A stretch of DNA of 35,967 bases from an uncultured Bacteroidota bacterium (GCA_946414435.1 CAMKOM010000030.1:1-35967), one strand, 5' to 3'; shown: positions 9,291 to 17,834, numbered from the stretch's first letter. A program made the numbers and translations. The notes: a model not told the origin generated them from the sequence alone.

Positions 9291-9347
9291 TCACCCGAAA
9301 AAAACGATAAACCGCACGATTGTGCCAACCTGCGGGGCTTTGTTTGC
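9279..9347 (+). repeat. 69-bp direct repeat, left copy
   Basis: This 69-bp segment is repeated in the same orientation at 13741-13809 with two substitutions (67/69 identical). It contains the inverted repeats GCAC-gatt-GTGC and CCGCA...TGCGG. On the minus strand these are followed by a T-rich run, so it could act as a terminator. Its left end is the breakpoint of the efflux-protein remnant. Together with the right copy it brackets the GH43-GH2 pair. Confidence 0.95.
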
Positions 9348-9383
9348 TATTTCAGGTTGCGGGAAATGCCACTTTTGAAATTA

Positions 9384-9429
9384 ATAAAAGTAATAAATAC
9401 TTTTATAATTAATTTTTTGATTATGTTTG
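9384..9429 (+). promoter_or_regulatory. Candidate GH43-GH2 promoter with overlapping palindrome
   Basis: TATGTTTG (9422-9429) fits the -7 box; the -33 region (about 9400-9403, CTTT) is weak. A perfect 9-bp inverted repeat, ATAAAAGTA (9384-9392) and TACTTTTAT (9398-9406), overlaps that -33 region and could be an operator for a sugar-responsive regulator. No regulator gene is adjacent. Confidence 0.35.
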
Positions 9430-9484
9430 TGTTGACAATCTGGTCGGGAAAACGGATTTTTAACATTTAATAACTTCAAAAACA

Positions 9485-11107
9485 ATGAAAAGATTTGTGT
9501 CTTGCGCACTTCTATCTTTGTGTTGTGCAGGTTGTTGCGTGGCGCAGGGATTTAAGAATCCTGTTTTGCCGGGATTTCACGCCGATCCGAGCGTGTGCCG
9601 TGCGGACGACGATTTCTATTTGGTTAACAGCACGTTCCAATATTTTCCGGGTGTGCCGGTGTTTCATAGCAAGGATTTGATTCATTGGGAACAAGTGGGC
9701 AACTGTCTTACCCGAAAGTCGCAAATCGACCTCACAGGTATCTACAATCAAGACAATGCTCAACGCGGTTGGACAAATGCGGGCGTATATGCCACCACAA
9801 TCCGACATCACAACGGACGGTTTTATATGGTGACAACAGTTTTCCCGTCGCGCAGGCATTTTTATGTCTATACCGACAATCCCGCCGGCGAGTGGTCTGA
9901 ACCCATCGTAATCGACTTTGCCATTGGTAGTTGCGACCCGACATTGTATTTTGAGAGCGACAAATGTTATTTTCTTTGGAAAGAGGGCGACATCAAGATT
10001 TGCGAAATCGACGTTGAAACCGGCAAGAAAATCGGTGAAATTCATCATCTTGGCGTCGGACTTGGCGGACGTTACCCCGAAGGTCCTCACATCTACAAAA
10101 AAGACGATTGGTATTATATGATGTTGGCTGAGGGCGGCACCGAACAGGGACACCACGTGAATATCCTCCGCAGCCGCTCGCTTTTTGGACCTTACGAAAA
10201 CAACAAGGCAAACCCGATTCTCACGCATTTTAGTATGGAGATGCAGAATAGTGATATTCAAGGACTTGGACACGCCGATTTGGTACAAGCGCCCGATTCG
10301 TCGTGGTGGATGATTTGCCTTGGATACCGCACAAGTGGATACCTTTTGCACGTTATGGGGCGTGAAACTTTCCTTGCGCCCGTGCGTTGGGACAAGAATG
10401 CTTGGCCTGTGGTAAATGGCAACGGCACTTTGCAAACCGATATGCAGTGCGCCACGTTGCCGCAAGTGCCTTTTGCGCCCGAACCTTTGCGTGAGGATTT
10501 CAATTTTATCAAGCGCAACGCCCCCGCCGACAGTTATTCATCGTTGGGACTTCCGATGGGTTGGCACAGCATTGGCAATCCCGACCTTTCGCGCTATTCG
10601 CTTACCGAGCGCAACGGTTGGTTGAGGCTCAAACCTGCCGCTGGAATCACTCTCGACCACGCCACGTCGCCTACATTTGTGGCAAGACGTCAAACCGAAC
10701 GCAATTTTTCGGCAACAGTTTTGGTAGATTTTTCGCACCTCACCGACGGTATGCAGATGGGTATCACAGCCTACGCCGCGCCGCTCAACCATTACGACGT
10801 TTTGGTAGAAATACGTGGCGGCAAGTTTTATGCACGCTCCAACATCCGCATTGGCGAAATGGTACATTCGTTCAAGGAAATACAGTTGAAATCCACCACG
10901 GCATACCTCCGCATCACATCCGACAAAGAGTTTTATTACCTTGAAATATCCGACGACGGCAAAAAATTCCAATCCCTCGGCCGTATGGATTTCCGCTATC
11001 TCACCACCGAAGTCATCGGCGGCTTCACCGGCGTAATGTTAGGCGTATTTGCCCAAGGCGGCAAAGGGTATGCGGATTTTGATTGGATGGAGTATAAGGG
11101 GGAATAA
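9485..11107 (+). CDS. GH43 beta-xylosidase / alpha-arabinofuranosidase family protein
   Basis: Secreted glycosidase of 540 residues that should hydrolyse terminal xylose or arabinose from xylan-derived oligosaccharides. A signal peptide (about 1-20, ending CCVA) leads into a five-bladed propeller catalytic domain. The GH43 triad is visible: Asp34 in FHADPSV (general base), Asp151 in GSCDPTLYF (pKa modulator) and Glu199 in RYPEGPHIY (general acid). His263 in GLGHADLV fits the conserved centre. The C-terminal part (about 335-540) is a concanavalin-like beta-sandwich of the type found in two-domain beta-xylosidases. The stop is 16 bp before the GH2 gene, so the two form an operon. Leu CTG codons are scarce and Lys AAA, Ile ATC are common compared with the GH3 gene nearby. 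With the flanking direct repeats, this suggests separate ancestry. Exact substrate cannot be decided. Confidence 0.93.
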   Translation: MKRFVSCALLSLCCAGCCVAQGFKNPVLPGFHADPSVCRADDDFYLVNSTFQYFPGVPVFHSKDLIHWEQVGNCLTRKSQIDLTGIYNQDNAQRGWTNAGVYATTIRHHNGRFYMVTTVFPSRRHFYVYTDNPAGEWSEPIVIDFAIGSCDPTLYFESDKCYFLWKEGDIKICEIDVETGKKIGEIHHLGVGLGGRYPEGPHIYKKDDWYYMMLAEGGTEQGHHVNILRSRSLFGPYENNKANPILTHFSMEMQNSDIQGLGHADLVQAPDSSWWMICLGYRTSGYLLHVMGRETFLAPVRWDKNAWPVVNGNGTLQTDMQCATLPQVPFAPEPLREDFNFIKRNAPADSYSSLGLPMGWHSIGNPDLSRYSLTERNGWLRLKPAAGITLDHATSPTFVARRQTERNFSATVLVDFSHLTDGMQMGITAYAAPLNHYDVLVEIRGGKFYARSNIRIGEMVHSFKEIQLKSTTAYLRITSDKEFYYLEISDDGKKFQSLGRMDFRYLTTEVIGGFTGVMLGVFAQGGKGYADFDWMEYKGE

Positions 11108-11123
11108 AACTACAAGTTGAACG

Positions 11124-13736
11124 ATGAAAAGACTTATATTATCAATAGCAATTTCTGCATCGGCGTTGATGGCTGATGCGCAAAATGTTGAACATCTGCT
11201 TCTTGGCGGATGGAAATTCCAAAAAGGCGCACAATCGGGCGCGGAAAATCCTAATTTTGACGATTCAAAATGGCAATCCGTCACAATCCCGCACGACTGG
11301 GCAATCTCTGGCCCTTTCGACAAAGAGGTTGACAAACAGGTAGTTGCAATCGAGCAAAATGGCGAACTCGAAGCCACCGAAAAGACCGGACGCACCGGCT
11401 CTCTGCCGTGGATTGGCGAAGGTTGGTACAGAAATTCAATCGAAATTCCCGACGGATACAGCCACGCCGAACTCATTTTTGACGGCGCAATGGCTGAGCC
11501 GAAAGTTTATGTGGAAGGCAAATTTGCGGGCTATTGGGCGTATGGCTACACCACTTTTGCCCTCGACATCACGCCCTATCTCCCAAAAAACGGCGGCAAA
11601 ATCACGCCGGGCAAATACTCCGTTGCCGTCCACCTCAAAAACCGCGAGGAATCCAACCGCTGGTATCCGGGTGCGGGATTGTATCGTCCTGTAAGACTGT
11701 CGCTTTCGCAAGATGTGGCGGTCAAGACTTTCGGTATTTTTGCAAGGACAACGGGCATTGAGGGCATCAATTCTGACGGCACTTCGGCTAAATCGGCAAG
11801 GATTACCGTTACAACCGCATTGCGCACCTCCAACCGTCAAAAAATCAAAGTGTTGCACACTTTAATTGGCAATGGCTCGGAAGTGGCGCATACCGAGACC
11901 GATTTGTCGGGCAACGAAACCACACAGATTTTTACAGTCAACAATCCCAAACTTTGGTCGCCTGAACATCCGGTGCTTTATTTGCTTGAAACGTCGGTTA
12001 TTTGCGATGGCAAACTCATTGATCAACAGCGCACTAACATCGGTATCCGCACCGTGGAATATGGCGGAGAGGGATTCAAACTCAACGGCAAACTCACAAA
12101 ATTTCGCGGCGTGTGCCTGCATCACGATTTGGGACCGCTCGGCACGGCATTTTATAAGGCAGCATTCCGCCGTCAAGTGCGGTTGTTGAAGGAAATCGGC
12201 TGCAATGCAATCCGCACCTCCCACAACATTCCCGCGCCGTGGCAGATGGACATTTGCGACGAAATGGGCATTCTCGTCATGGCTGAATCGTGCGATATGT
12301 GGGTATCGCCAAAATGTAAAAACGGTTATGCAATTTTCTTTGAACAAATTGACAATCAATCACCTAACGCTGACGGTCGTCCGTGGTGGCAGCGCGATTT
12401 TGAGAATCTCGTTGTCGTCAATAGAAACCATCCATCAATCGTGATGTGGAGCATTGGCAACGAAATCCCCGACCAAGGCAGCGCAGTGGGATTGAAATAT
12501 ACACGCCTGATACAGAGCCTAATACATTCACTCGACAACACACGCCCCTGCACCCAAGGCCTCGACCGTGGAGATTTGTGCATTGAATCGGGAGTTTTTC
12601 AAAATACCGACGTGCCGGGCTACAATTACCGTCTGCACGTCTATGACAAGGGGCATGAAAATTCGCCCACAGGACTTGTTCTCGGCACTGAAACGGCTTC
12701 AACAATTTCGAGCCGTGGCGTCTATAAATTCCCCGCTGAGGAAAACCACGGCGACGCATACGACGACGGACAGATTTCGAGTTATGACCTCGAAAGTTGT
12801 ATTTGGAGCAATTTGCCCGACGACGACTGGATTTGGCAGGACAAGGCACCATGGGTAACAGGCGAATTTGTTTGGACAGGTTTCGACTACCTCGGCGAGC
12901 CTACTCCATACGATGATTATTGGCCGTCGAGGAGCAGTTATTTTGGAATTTTTGACCTTGCAGGACTGCCCAAAGACCGCGCATTTTTGTATAGGACGCA
13001 TTGGGCTCCCGAAGAAAAAACGCTCCACGTACTCCCCCACTGGACTTTCCCCGACCGCAAGGGAAAAGTAACGCCGGTGTTTGTTTATACATCATATCCA
13101 GAAGCCGAACTGTTCATAAATGGCAAGTCGCAGGGCAAAAAACGCCACATTGATATGACGCTCGACGACTACCGCAACAACCGCATCGACGTCAGGATGC
13201 CGTGGGGCGATATGTCAAAATTTGCCGACCCCAACGCCCCCGAAGGCAAAAACCGCCTCGACCGCTACCGTCTGCGCTGGATGAATGTCAAATACGAGCC
13301 GGGCGAAATCAAGGTAATTGCATACGACAAAGATGGCAACAAGGCGGAAGAAAAAATCATCAAAACCGCCGGCAAGCCGCATCATTTGGTTTTGGAAGCC
13401 GACCGCAATACGCTGACCGCCACACCGTTAGTGAAAGGTATGCCGCAAGATTCGCCCGATTTGAGTTTTGTGACGGTTTCAGTGGTTGACAAGGACGGCA
13501 ACCTCTGCCCCGACGCCGCCAACCAACTGACTTTCAGCGTATCCGGCTCTGCAAAATTCAATTCCGCCTGCAACGGCGACGCCACATCTACCGAAGTATT
13601 CACCAATCCGACAATGAAAACATTCCACGGAAAAGTTGTGGTTGTAGTAGAAGCCAAAACGGAAACTGGCACAGCCACGCTCACAGTAAAAGGCGACGGA
13701 TTAAAACCCGCAACGGTAACTATCAATGTGAAATAA
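11124..13736 (+). CDS. GH2 beta-galactosidase-like glycosidase
   Basis: Secreted glycoside hydrolase family 2 enzyme, 870 residues, with a signal peptide (1-19, ending MADA). Domain order is sugar-binding jelly roll (about 25-195, with GEGWYRNSIEIP and GAGLYRPVRL), Ig-like domain (about 200-310), TIM barrel (about 312-620), then a DUF4982-type and further Ig-like C-terminal domains (about 630-870). Catalytic residues are Glu447 (acid/base, in WSIGNEIPD) and Glu523 (nucleophile, in LGTETAST); RTSHNIPAP (364-372) is the conserved active-site loop. Such enzymes in Bacteroidota remove galactose or related sugars from hemicellulose side chains; the specificity is not readable from sequence alone. 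It follows the GH43 gene by 16 bp and ends 4 bp before the right 69-bp repeat. Confidence 0.93.
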   Translation: MKRLILSIAISASALMADAQNVEHLLLGGWKFQKGAQSGAENPNFDDSKWQSVTIPHDWAISGPFDKEVDKQVVAIEQNGELEATEKTGRTGSLPWIGEGWYRNSIEIPDGYSHAELIFDGAMAEPKVYVEGKFAGYWAYGYTTFALDITPYLPKNGGKITPGKYSVAVHLKNREESNRWYPGAGLYRPVRLSLSQDVAVKTFGIFARTTGIEGINSDGTSAKSARITVTTALRTSNRQKIKVLHTLIGNGSEVAHTETDLSGNETTQIFTVNNPKLWSPEHPVLYLLETSVICDGKLIDQQRTNIGIRTVEYGGEGFKLNGKLTKFRGVCLHHDLGPLGTAFYKAAFRRQVRLLKEIGCNAIRTSHNIPAPWQMDICDEMGILVMAESCDMWVSPKCKNGYAIFFEQIDNQSPNADGRPWWQRDFENLVVVNRNHPSIVMWSIGNEIPDQGSAVGLKYTRLIQSLIHSLDNTRPCTQGLDRGDLCIESGVFQNTDVPGYNYRLHVYDKGHENSPTGLVLGTETASTISSRGVYKFPAEENHGDAYDDGQISSYDLESCIWSNLPDDDWIWQDKAPWVTGEFVWTGFDYLGEPTPYDDYWPSRSSYFGIFDLAGLPKDRAFLYRTHWAPEEKTLHVLPHWTFPDRKGKVTPVFVYTSYPEAELFINGKSQGKKRHIDMTLDDYRNNRIDVRMPWGDMSKFADPNAPEGKNRLDRYRLRWMNVKYEPGEIKVIAYDKDGNKAEEKIIKTAGKPHHLVLEADRNTLTATPLVKGMPQDSPDLSFVTVSVVDKDGNLCPDAANQLTFSVSGSAKFNSACNGDATSTEVFTNPTMKTFHGKVVVVVEAKTETGTATLTVKGDGLKPATVTINVK

Positions 13737-13740
13737 GGGC

Positions 13741-13809
13741 CATATCGCCTATTCACCCTAAAAAAACGATAAACCGCACGATTGTGCCAACCTGCGGGGC
13801 TTTGTTTGC
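13741..13809 (+). repeat. 69-bp direct repeat, right copy
   Basis: Same orientation and 67/69 identical to 9279-9347. It begins 4 bp after the GH2 stop codon, where its hairpin (CCGCA...TGCGG followed by GGCTTTGTTT) could end the GH43-GH2 transcript. Its last bases supply TTTG (13801-13804), the possible -33 element for the GH3 promoter. Confidence 0.95.
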
Positions 13810-13830
13810 ATTTGTATATGCCTATATTTG
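13801..13830 (+). promoter_or_regulatory. Candidate GH3 promoter
   Basis: TATATTTG (13823-13830) is an exact -7 match. TTTG at 13801-13804, 18 bases upstream, is the likely -33 box and lies within the right copy of the 69-bp repeat. The leader would be about 25 bases. This suggests GH3 is transcribed separately from GH43-GH2. Confidence 0.5.
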
Positions 13831-13860
13831 TGAAGTTTAAACTATACACGTAAATCGATT

Positions 13861-16125
13861 ATGAAAAGAAATTTGTTCTTCACTGTTGTGGGGATGGTTG
13901 TTCTGCTGCAATCGTGCTCACAGCAAAACACACCGACGGCCGAACAGCGCGCCGCCGACCTTCTGTCGCAACTCACGCTCGAAGAGAAGGCGTCGCTCGT
14001 GCTGAACTCGTCGCCTGCCATTCCGCGGCTCGGCATTAAGTCGTACAACTGGTGGAACGAAGCGCTGCACGGCGTGGCCCGCAACGGCTCGGCCACTGTC
14101 TTTCCGCAGCCAATCGGTATGGCTGCTTCGTTCGACACCGAAAAAATTGAGCAGGTGTTCACCGCCGTTTCCGACGAAGCCCGAATCAAGTACGCCAAAG
14201 CCGTGCGCAGCGGGCGCGTAAGGCAATATCAAGGACTGACGTTCTGGACGCCCAATATCAACATTTTCCGTGACCCGCGCTGGGGCCGTGGTATGGAAAC
14301 TTACGGCGAAGACCCGTATCTGACAGGCCAACTGGGTATGGCTGTTGTGCGCGGTCTGCAGGGCGACCCCGATGCGCCGATTCTTAAAACTCACGCTTGC
14401 GCGAAGCACTACGCCGTGCACTCGGGGCTCGAGAGCAACCGCCACCGTTTCGATGCCGTGGTTTCGGAACGCGACCTGCGCGAGACCTATCTTCCCGCCT
14501 TCAAAGATTTGGTGACAAAGGCTGGCGTTAAGGAAGTTATGACGGCCTACAACCGTTTCCGCGGCGTGCCGTGCGCGGCGTCGGAATATCTTGTGAACGA
14601 TATTCTGCGCGGCGAGTGGGGCTACAAGGGGCTGGTTGTTTCCGACTGCTGGGCCATTCCCGACTTTTTCGAGCCCAACCGCCACGGATATGTCGACAAT
14701 CAGGCTATGGCAGCCGCCGTGGCCGTCAAAAACGGGCTCGATGTTGAGTGCGGCTCGTCGTTTATGAGCATTCCCGAAGCCGTGAAGAGCGGCCTACTTG
14801 ATGAGAAGGACCTTGACCGCAACTTGCTTCGCGTCCTGACCGAGCGCTTCCGCCTTGGCGAGATGGACAGCGCGGCCACAACGCCGTGGGACAATCTGGA
14901 CACCGCGCTGCTTGAAGGCCCCGCACACCGCGCACTCTCGCTCGATATGGCTCACGAGTCGATGGTTCTGCTGAAGAACGACGGCATTTTGCCCCTGAAG
15001 AGCGGTCAGAAGATTGCGCTTATCGGCCCCAACGCCGACGACGCCGAGATGCTTTGGGGCAACTACAACCCCATTCCGCGACAGACCGTCACTCTGCGTC
15101 AGGCAATGCAGCAGCGCGTTCCTGGCCTTGTCTATTCGCGCGCCTGCGGCATTATCGATGCCGAATATATGCCCGCCCCCGACCCGCGTTTTGCCACCGC
15201 TTTCGCCGATATGAGCGACGAGCAGATTGAAAATGTGGCCAAGCAACTGGCCATTGGCGTGGGCGATGTGAAACGCCACCTGCGCCGCCACGAGCAGATG
15301 AAGCGCAGTTTCCTTCCCGCGCTCAATATGGATTCGGTGATGCTGTTGCTGAAAGATGTTGATATTGTGGTGTTTGCAGGCGGAATATCGCCCCGTTTGG
15401 AAGGCGAAGAGATGCCCGTGCACGTTCCTGGCTTTTCGGGTGGCGACCGCACCGATATTGAACTGCCTGGCGTTCAGCGCCGTCTGCTTGCCGCCCTTCG
15501 CGATGCTGGCAAGAAGGTGGTTCTGGTCAACTTCTCGGGTTCCGCCATTGGCCTTGAGCCCGAAACCGAAACCTGCAACGCCATTCTGCAGGCCTGGTAT
15601 CCTGGACAGGATGGTGGCACGGCTGTGGCCGATATTCTTTTTGGCGATGCCGTTCCGTCGGGAAAACTGCCCGTAACATTCTACAAAAATGCTGACCAAC
15701 TGCCTGAAGTTGAAGATTATAATATGGAAGGGCACACCTACCGCTATTTCCGTGGCGAGCCGTTATTTGCTTTCGGTTACGGATTGAGTTACACCACTTT
15801 CGCCTACAGTCAGCCGACGGTGAAAGGCAAAAAAGTGGTTGTTTCGGTAACCAACACGGGCAAGGTTGACGGCACCGAAGTTGTGCAACTCTACGTCCGC
15901 CGCCCCGACGACGCCGCTGGTCCCGTCCTGACCCTTCGCGGATTCCAGCGCGTGGCTGTTCCTGCAGGAAAGACCGTCAAAGTCACCTTCCCGCTCACCG
16001 ACGAGACCTTTGAGTGGTGGGACGAGAGCGCCCAGAATATGGTTCCGCTGCGTGGCCAGTACGAATTGCTCGTTGGCGGTTCGTCCGATATGTACGATTT
16101 GCAGGCGGTTTCTTATATGTTCTGA
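13861..16125 (+). CDS. GH3 beta-xylosidase / beta-glucosidase lipoprotein
   Basis: Family 3 glycosidase of 754 residues that should release terminal beta-xylose or beta-glucose from oligosaccharides. The N-terminus is a lipoprotein signal with lipobox LQSC (Cys19), so it is membrane anchored, periplasmic or surface exposed. The N-terminal TIM barrel has WWNEALHGVA (64-73, the form usual in xylosidases), KHYAVHSG (182-189) and nucleophile Asp262 in GLVVSDCWA. The second alpha/beta sandwich domain (about 360-640) includes LLKNDGILPL and GFSGGDRTDIELP. A fibronectin-III-like domain closes the protein (about 665-750, FGYGLSYTTFAYS then a beta-sandwich). Codon use (many Leu CTG, Ile ATT, Lys AAG) resembles the barrel and metH genes rather than the adjacent GH43 gene. 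A strong terminator follows. Confidence 0.94.
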   Translation: MKRNLFFTVVGMVVLLQSCSQQNTPTAEQRAADLLSQLTLEEKASLVLNSSPAIPRLGIKSYNWWNEALHGVARNGSATVFPQPIGMAASFDTEKIEQVFTAVSDEARIKYAKAVRSGRVRQYQGLTFWTPNINIFRDPRWGRGMETYGEDPYLTGQLGMAVVRGLQGDPDAPILKTHACAKHYAVHSGLESNRHRFDAVVSERDLRETYLPAFKDLVTKAGVKEVMTAYNRFRGVPCAASEYLVNDILRGEWGYKGLVVSDCWAIPDFFEPNRHGYVDNQAMAAAVAVKNGLDVECGSSFMSIPEAVKSGLLDEKDLDRNLLRVLTERFRLGEMDSAATTPWDNLDTALLEGPAHRALSLDMAHESMVLLKNDGILPLKSGQKIALIGPNADDAEMLWGNYNPIPRQTVTLRQAMQQRVPGLVYSRACGIIDAEYMPAPDPRFATAFADMSDEQIENVAKQLAIGVGDVKRHLRRHEQMKRSFLPALNMDSVMLLLKDVDIVVFAGGISPRLEGEEMPVHVPGFSGGDRTDIELPGVQRRLLAALRDAGKKVVLVNFSGSAIGLEPETETCNAILQAWYPGQDGGTAVADILFGDAVPSGKLPVTFYKNADQLPEVEDYNMEGHTYRYFRGEPLFAFGYGLSYTTFAYSQPTVKGKKVVVSVTNTGKVDGTEVVQLYVRRPDDAAGPVLTLRGFQRVAVPAGKTVKVTFPLTDETFEWWDESAQNMVPLRGQYELLVGGSSDMYDLQAVSYMF

Positions 16126-16144
16126 AACTGATATAAAAACATGA

Positions 16145-16188
16145 ACGGCAAGCAATCTGCAGTAATGCTAATTGCTTGCCGTTTTTTT
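16145..16188. terminator. Bidirectional intrinsic terminator
   Basis: A 12-bp stem (ACGGCAAGCAAT at 16145-16156 with its complement at 16171-16182) followed by seven T residues. It lies between the ends of GH3 (plus) and the epimerase (minus). The arm ACGGCAAGCA and the tail TGCTTGCCGTTTTTTTGT are shared with the terminator at 8807-8848. Confidence 0.88.
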
Positions 16189-16247
16189 GTTTCGCCCGTT
16201 CAAGGCGCAATGGTATGCGACTCGCAAAAGCGTCTGTCGCACAATTA

Positions 16248-17126
16248 TCATTCAATAATTTTAATCGAATACTTCGCTTCAAACTTCTCGCCTGCAGGCA
16301 GTTTAATAATTGCCTCTTTGTGAGCAAGTTGACCATCGGTATTTTCGCTGTCGGCGATACCAAGCCACGGCTCGATGCAGACAAACGGTGCTTGCGGTTT
16401 AGCCCAGATTCCCAGATAGTTAAAATCGGGGAACTCAACGGCCAAGGCAGTGTCCGACTTGTGACTGCGCAGCGTCACGCAACGTGATTTCAGGTTGCGG
16501 AAAATGAGCGCGTCGTTGTCGAACAAGTGGTCGGTCAGCGGCAGTATGTTGCTGTCTGTCAGCACAGGAATGCTCTCGTTCTTCACCAGGCCGTCAGGGG
16601 TGAGCGGGCTAGTCGAGAGAGTCTCGCGCTCGCTGAACTCAAGGTAGCAGTCGCTGTAACTCTCGCCCGCGTTAATCGGGCAATTGAACGCAGGGTGCGC
16701 GCCAACCGAAAAGTACATATCCTGATTGTCGGTATTTTTGATTATATGCGTGATAATCACATTGTTGTCCTTCACGCGAAAGTTGATGTCGAACGTGAAG
16801 CGGAACGGATAATGTTCCAGCGTGCGCTCGTCGGCCGTCAGGCGGAAAGTTATGCGGTCGTGTTCCTGCTCAATGACGTGGATATTGGTATTGTGGCGCA
16901 CGATTCCGTGACGCGGCATACTGAAAGTCACGCCGTTATGGCTCGACTGTCCGTTCTTCAGGCCGCCCACAATGGGGAAAAGCACAGGCGCGCTGCTGCC
17001 CCAAACTGATGGGTCGGCGTTCCATACAAACTCGCGGCCGCTTGCCTTCGACACAATAGAACTCAATTCAGCGCCCGTCTGCTCAATTTTGACGGTCAGA
17101 TTCAAATTGCTTATCTCACATTCCAT
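16248..17126 (-). CDS. Aldose 1-epimerase family protein
   Basis: Cytoplasmic protein of 292 residues from the galactose-mutarotase superfamily, closest in motif pattern to the LacX/YihR-like branch. These enzymes interconvert the alpha and beta anomers of hexoses or act on related sugar (phosphate) substrates. Visible conserved residues are His73 in PRHGIVRH, His144 in SVGAHPAFN (likely catalytic acid) and Glu252 in VCIEPWLG (likely catalytic base). No signal peptide is present. It follows the GNAT gene on the same strand (about 26-64 bp, depending on how the damaged GNAT gene is read) and is probably co-transcribed with it. It converges on the GH3 gene with a shared terminator. It may handle sugars released by the neighbouring hydrolases, which is inference from position. 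Confidence 0.9.
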   Translation of the reverse strand: MECEISNLNLTVKIEQTGAELSSIVSKASGREFVWNADPSVWGSSAPVLFPIVGGLKNGQSSHNGVTFSMPRHGIVRHNTNIHVIEQEHDRITFRLTADERTLEHYPFRFTFDINFRVKDNNVIITHIIKNTDNQDMYFSVGAHPAFNCPINAGESYSDCYLEFSERETLSTSPLTPDGLVKNESIPVLTDSNILPLTDHLFDNDALIFRNLKSRCVTLRSHKSDTALAVEFPDFNYLGIWAKPQAPFVCIEPWLGIADSENTDGQLAHKEAIIKLPAGEKFEAKYSIKIIE

Positions 17127-17190
17127 AATTTATTGGTTTATTGATTTTTGAGTTATATTTTTTGATTAAGAGATTGTTCATATTCGTTTT

Positions 17191-17706
17191 TCAGAAGGCT
17201 GAACACTTCAAGGTCGTTATAGTGGCCGTTGCCGACATTTCACCATCGCGCTCAACACCTTCAAGTTTGAAATTCAATCGGATAGGTATCCGTCGGCTGC
17301 GTTCGTTGCCAACGGCGCACTTGATTACCAAACGATTTGTGGCGGTCTTTGTAAAAAGTTGATTGACAAATGCTTGAACGCTTCGTGTCATTATACCGCG
17401 ACCTTGCAGCGGCTTGGTCAGCCAATAGCCCAACTCGCTGATGTGCGATAGGTAACTAATGTTTTTCAAAGCGATGTGCCCCGCAAACTGTCCGTTGTAA
17501 ACAATTGAATAACTGCCGATTCCTTCGCAGTCGCAGTTCTCAATGTAGTCGCACACGTCGTCGAGTGTATTGAAATCGGCGGCAATTGGCAGCCACTGGC
17601 GCAAGTAGTTGCCCTGCGTGCTGAACGCGTCGAAAATCAGCGGCGCGTCACTCATTAAAGTTGGACGCACGGTGATTTCGTTATCGACAGTAATTGTGTG
17701 TTGCAT
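17191..17706 (-). CDS. GNAT acetyltransferase (RimJ/RimL type), frameshifted near its end
   Basis: N-acetyltransferase of the GCN5 superfamily, 171 residues as read. It has the family features ITVRPTLMSDAPLIFDAF at the start, HISELGYWLTKPLQGRGIMTRSV (acetyl-CoA-binding beta4/alpha3 with QGRGIM) and VGNERSRRIPIRLNFKLEGV. After ERDGEMS the reading ends in an unlike tail (ATATITTLKCSAF). In the other frame the same DNA reads NGHYNDLEVFSLLKNEYE and stops at 17153-17155, which is the expected family ending. One base appears to be missing near 17229-17234 (GCAAC where GCAAAC would restore MSANGHYND). The restored protein would be about 183 residues, a normal length. It could be a real mutation or a sequencing error. 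The substrate is unknown. Confidence 0.85.
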   Translation of the reverse strand: MQHTITVDNEITVRPTLMSDAPLIFDAFSTQGNYLRQWLPIAADFNTLDDVCDYIENCDCEGIGSYSIVYNGQFAGHIALKNISYLSHISELGYWLTKPLQGRGIMTRSVQAFVNQLFTKTATNRLVIKCAVGNERSRRIPIRLNFKLEGVERDGEMSATATITTLKCSAF

Positions 17707-17801
17707 AATAATTTACAAACGGACAGACAATCGGTTCAGTCCAATTGCAAATATGCGTTTTTTGATGTCAATAGGCGCTGTGGTGGTAAACAATTTTGAC
17801 A

Positions 17802-17834
17802 TTGCTGTATATCGCCCAAAATCAACTATCTTTG
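17802..17834 (+). promoter_or_regulatory. Candidate era promoter
   Basis: TATCTTTG (17827-17834) matches the -7 consensus exactly; TTG at 17802-17804 lies 22 bases upstream as a weak -33. The promoter falls inside the longer open frame of era and therefore supports the ATG at 17852 as the start. Confidence 0.5.

Noticed and set aside
9057-9470. Plus-strand frame reading through the left 69-bp repeat.
   Set aside because: Reads antisense to the efflux remnant and into an AT-rich promoter; the repeat is better explained as a non-coding element.
9279-13809. The idea that the GH43-GH2 cassette is a classical transposon.
   Set aside because: No transposase, no terminal inverted repeats and no short target duplication visible; the flanking copies are direct and 69 bp long.
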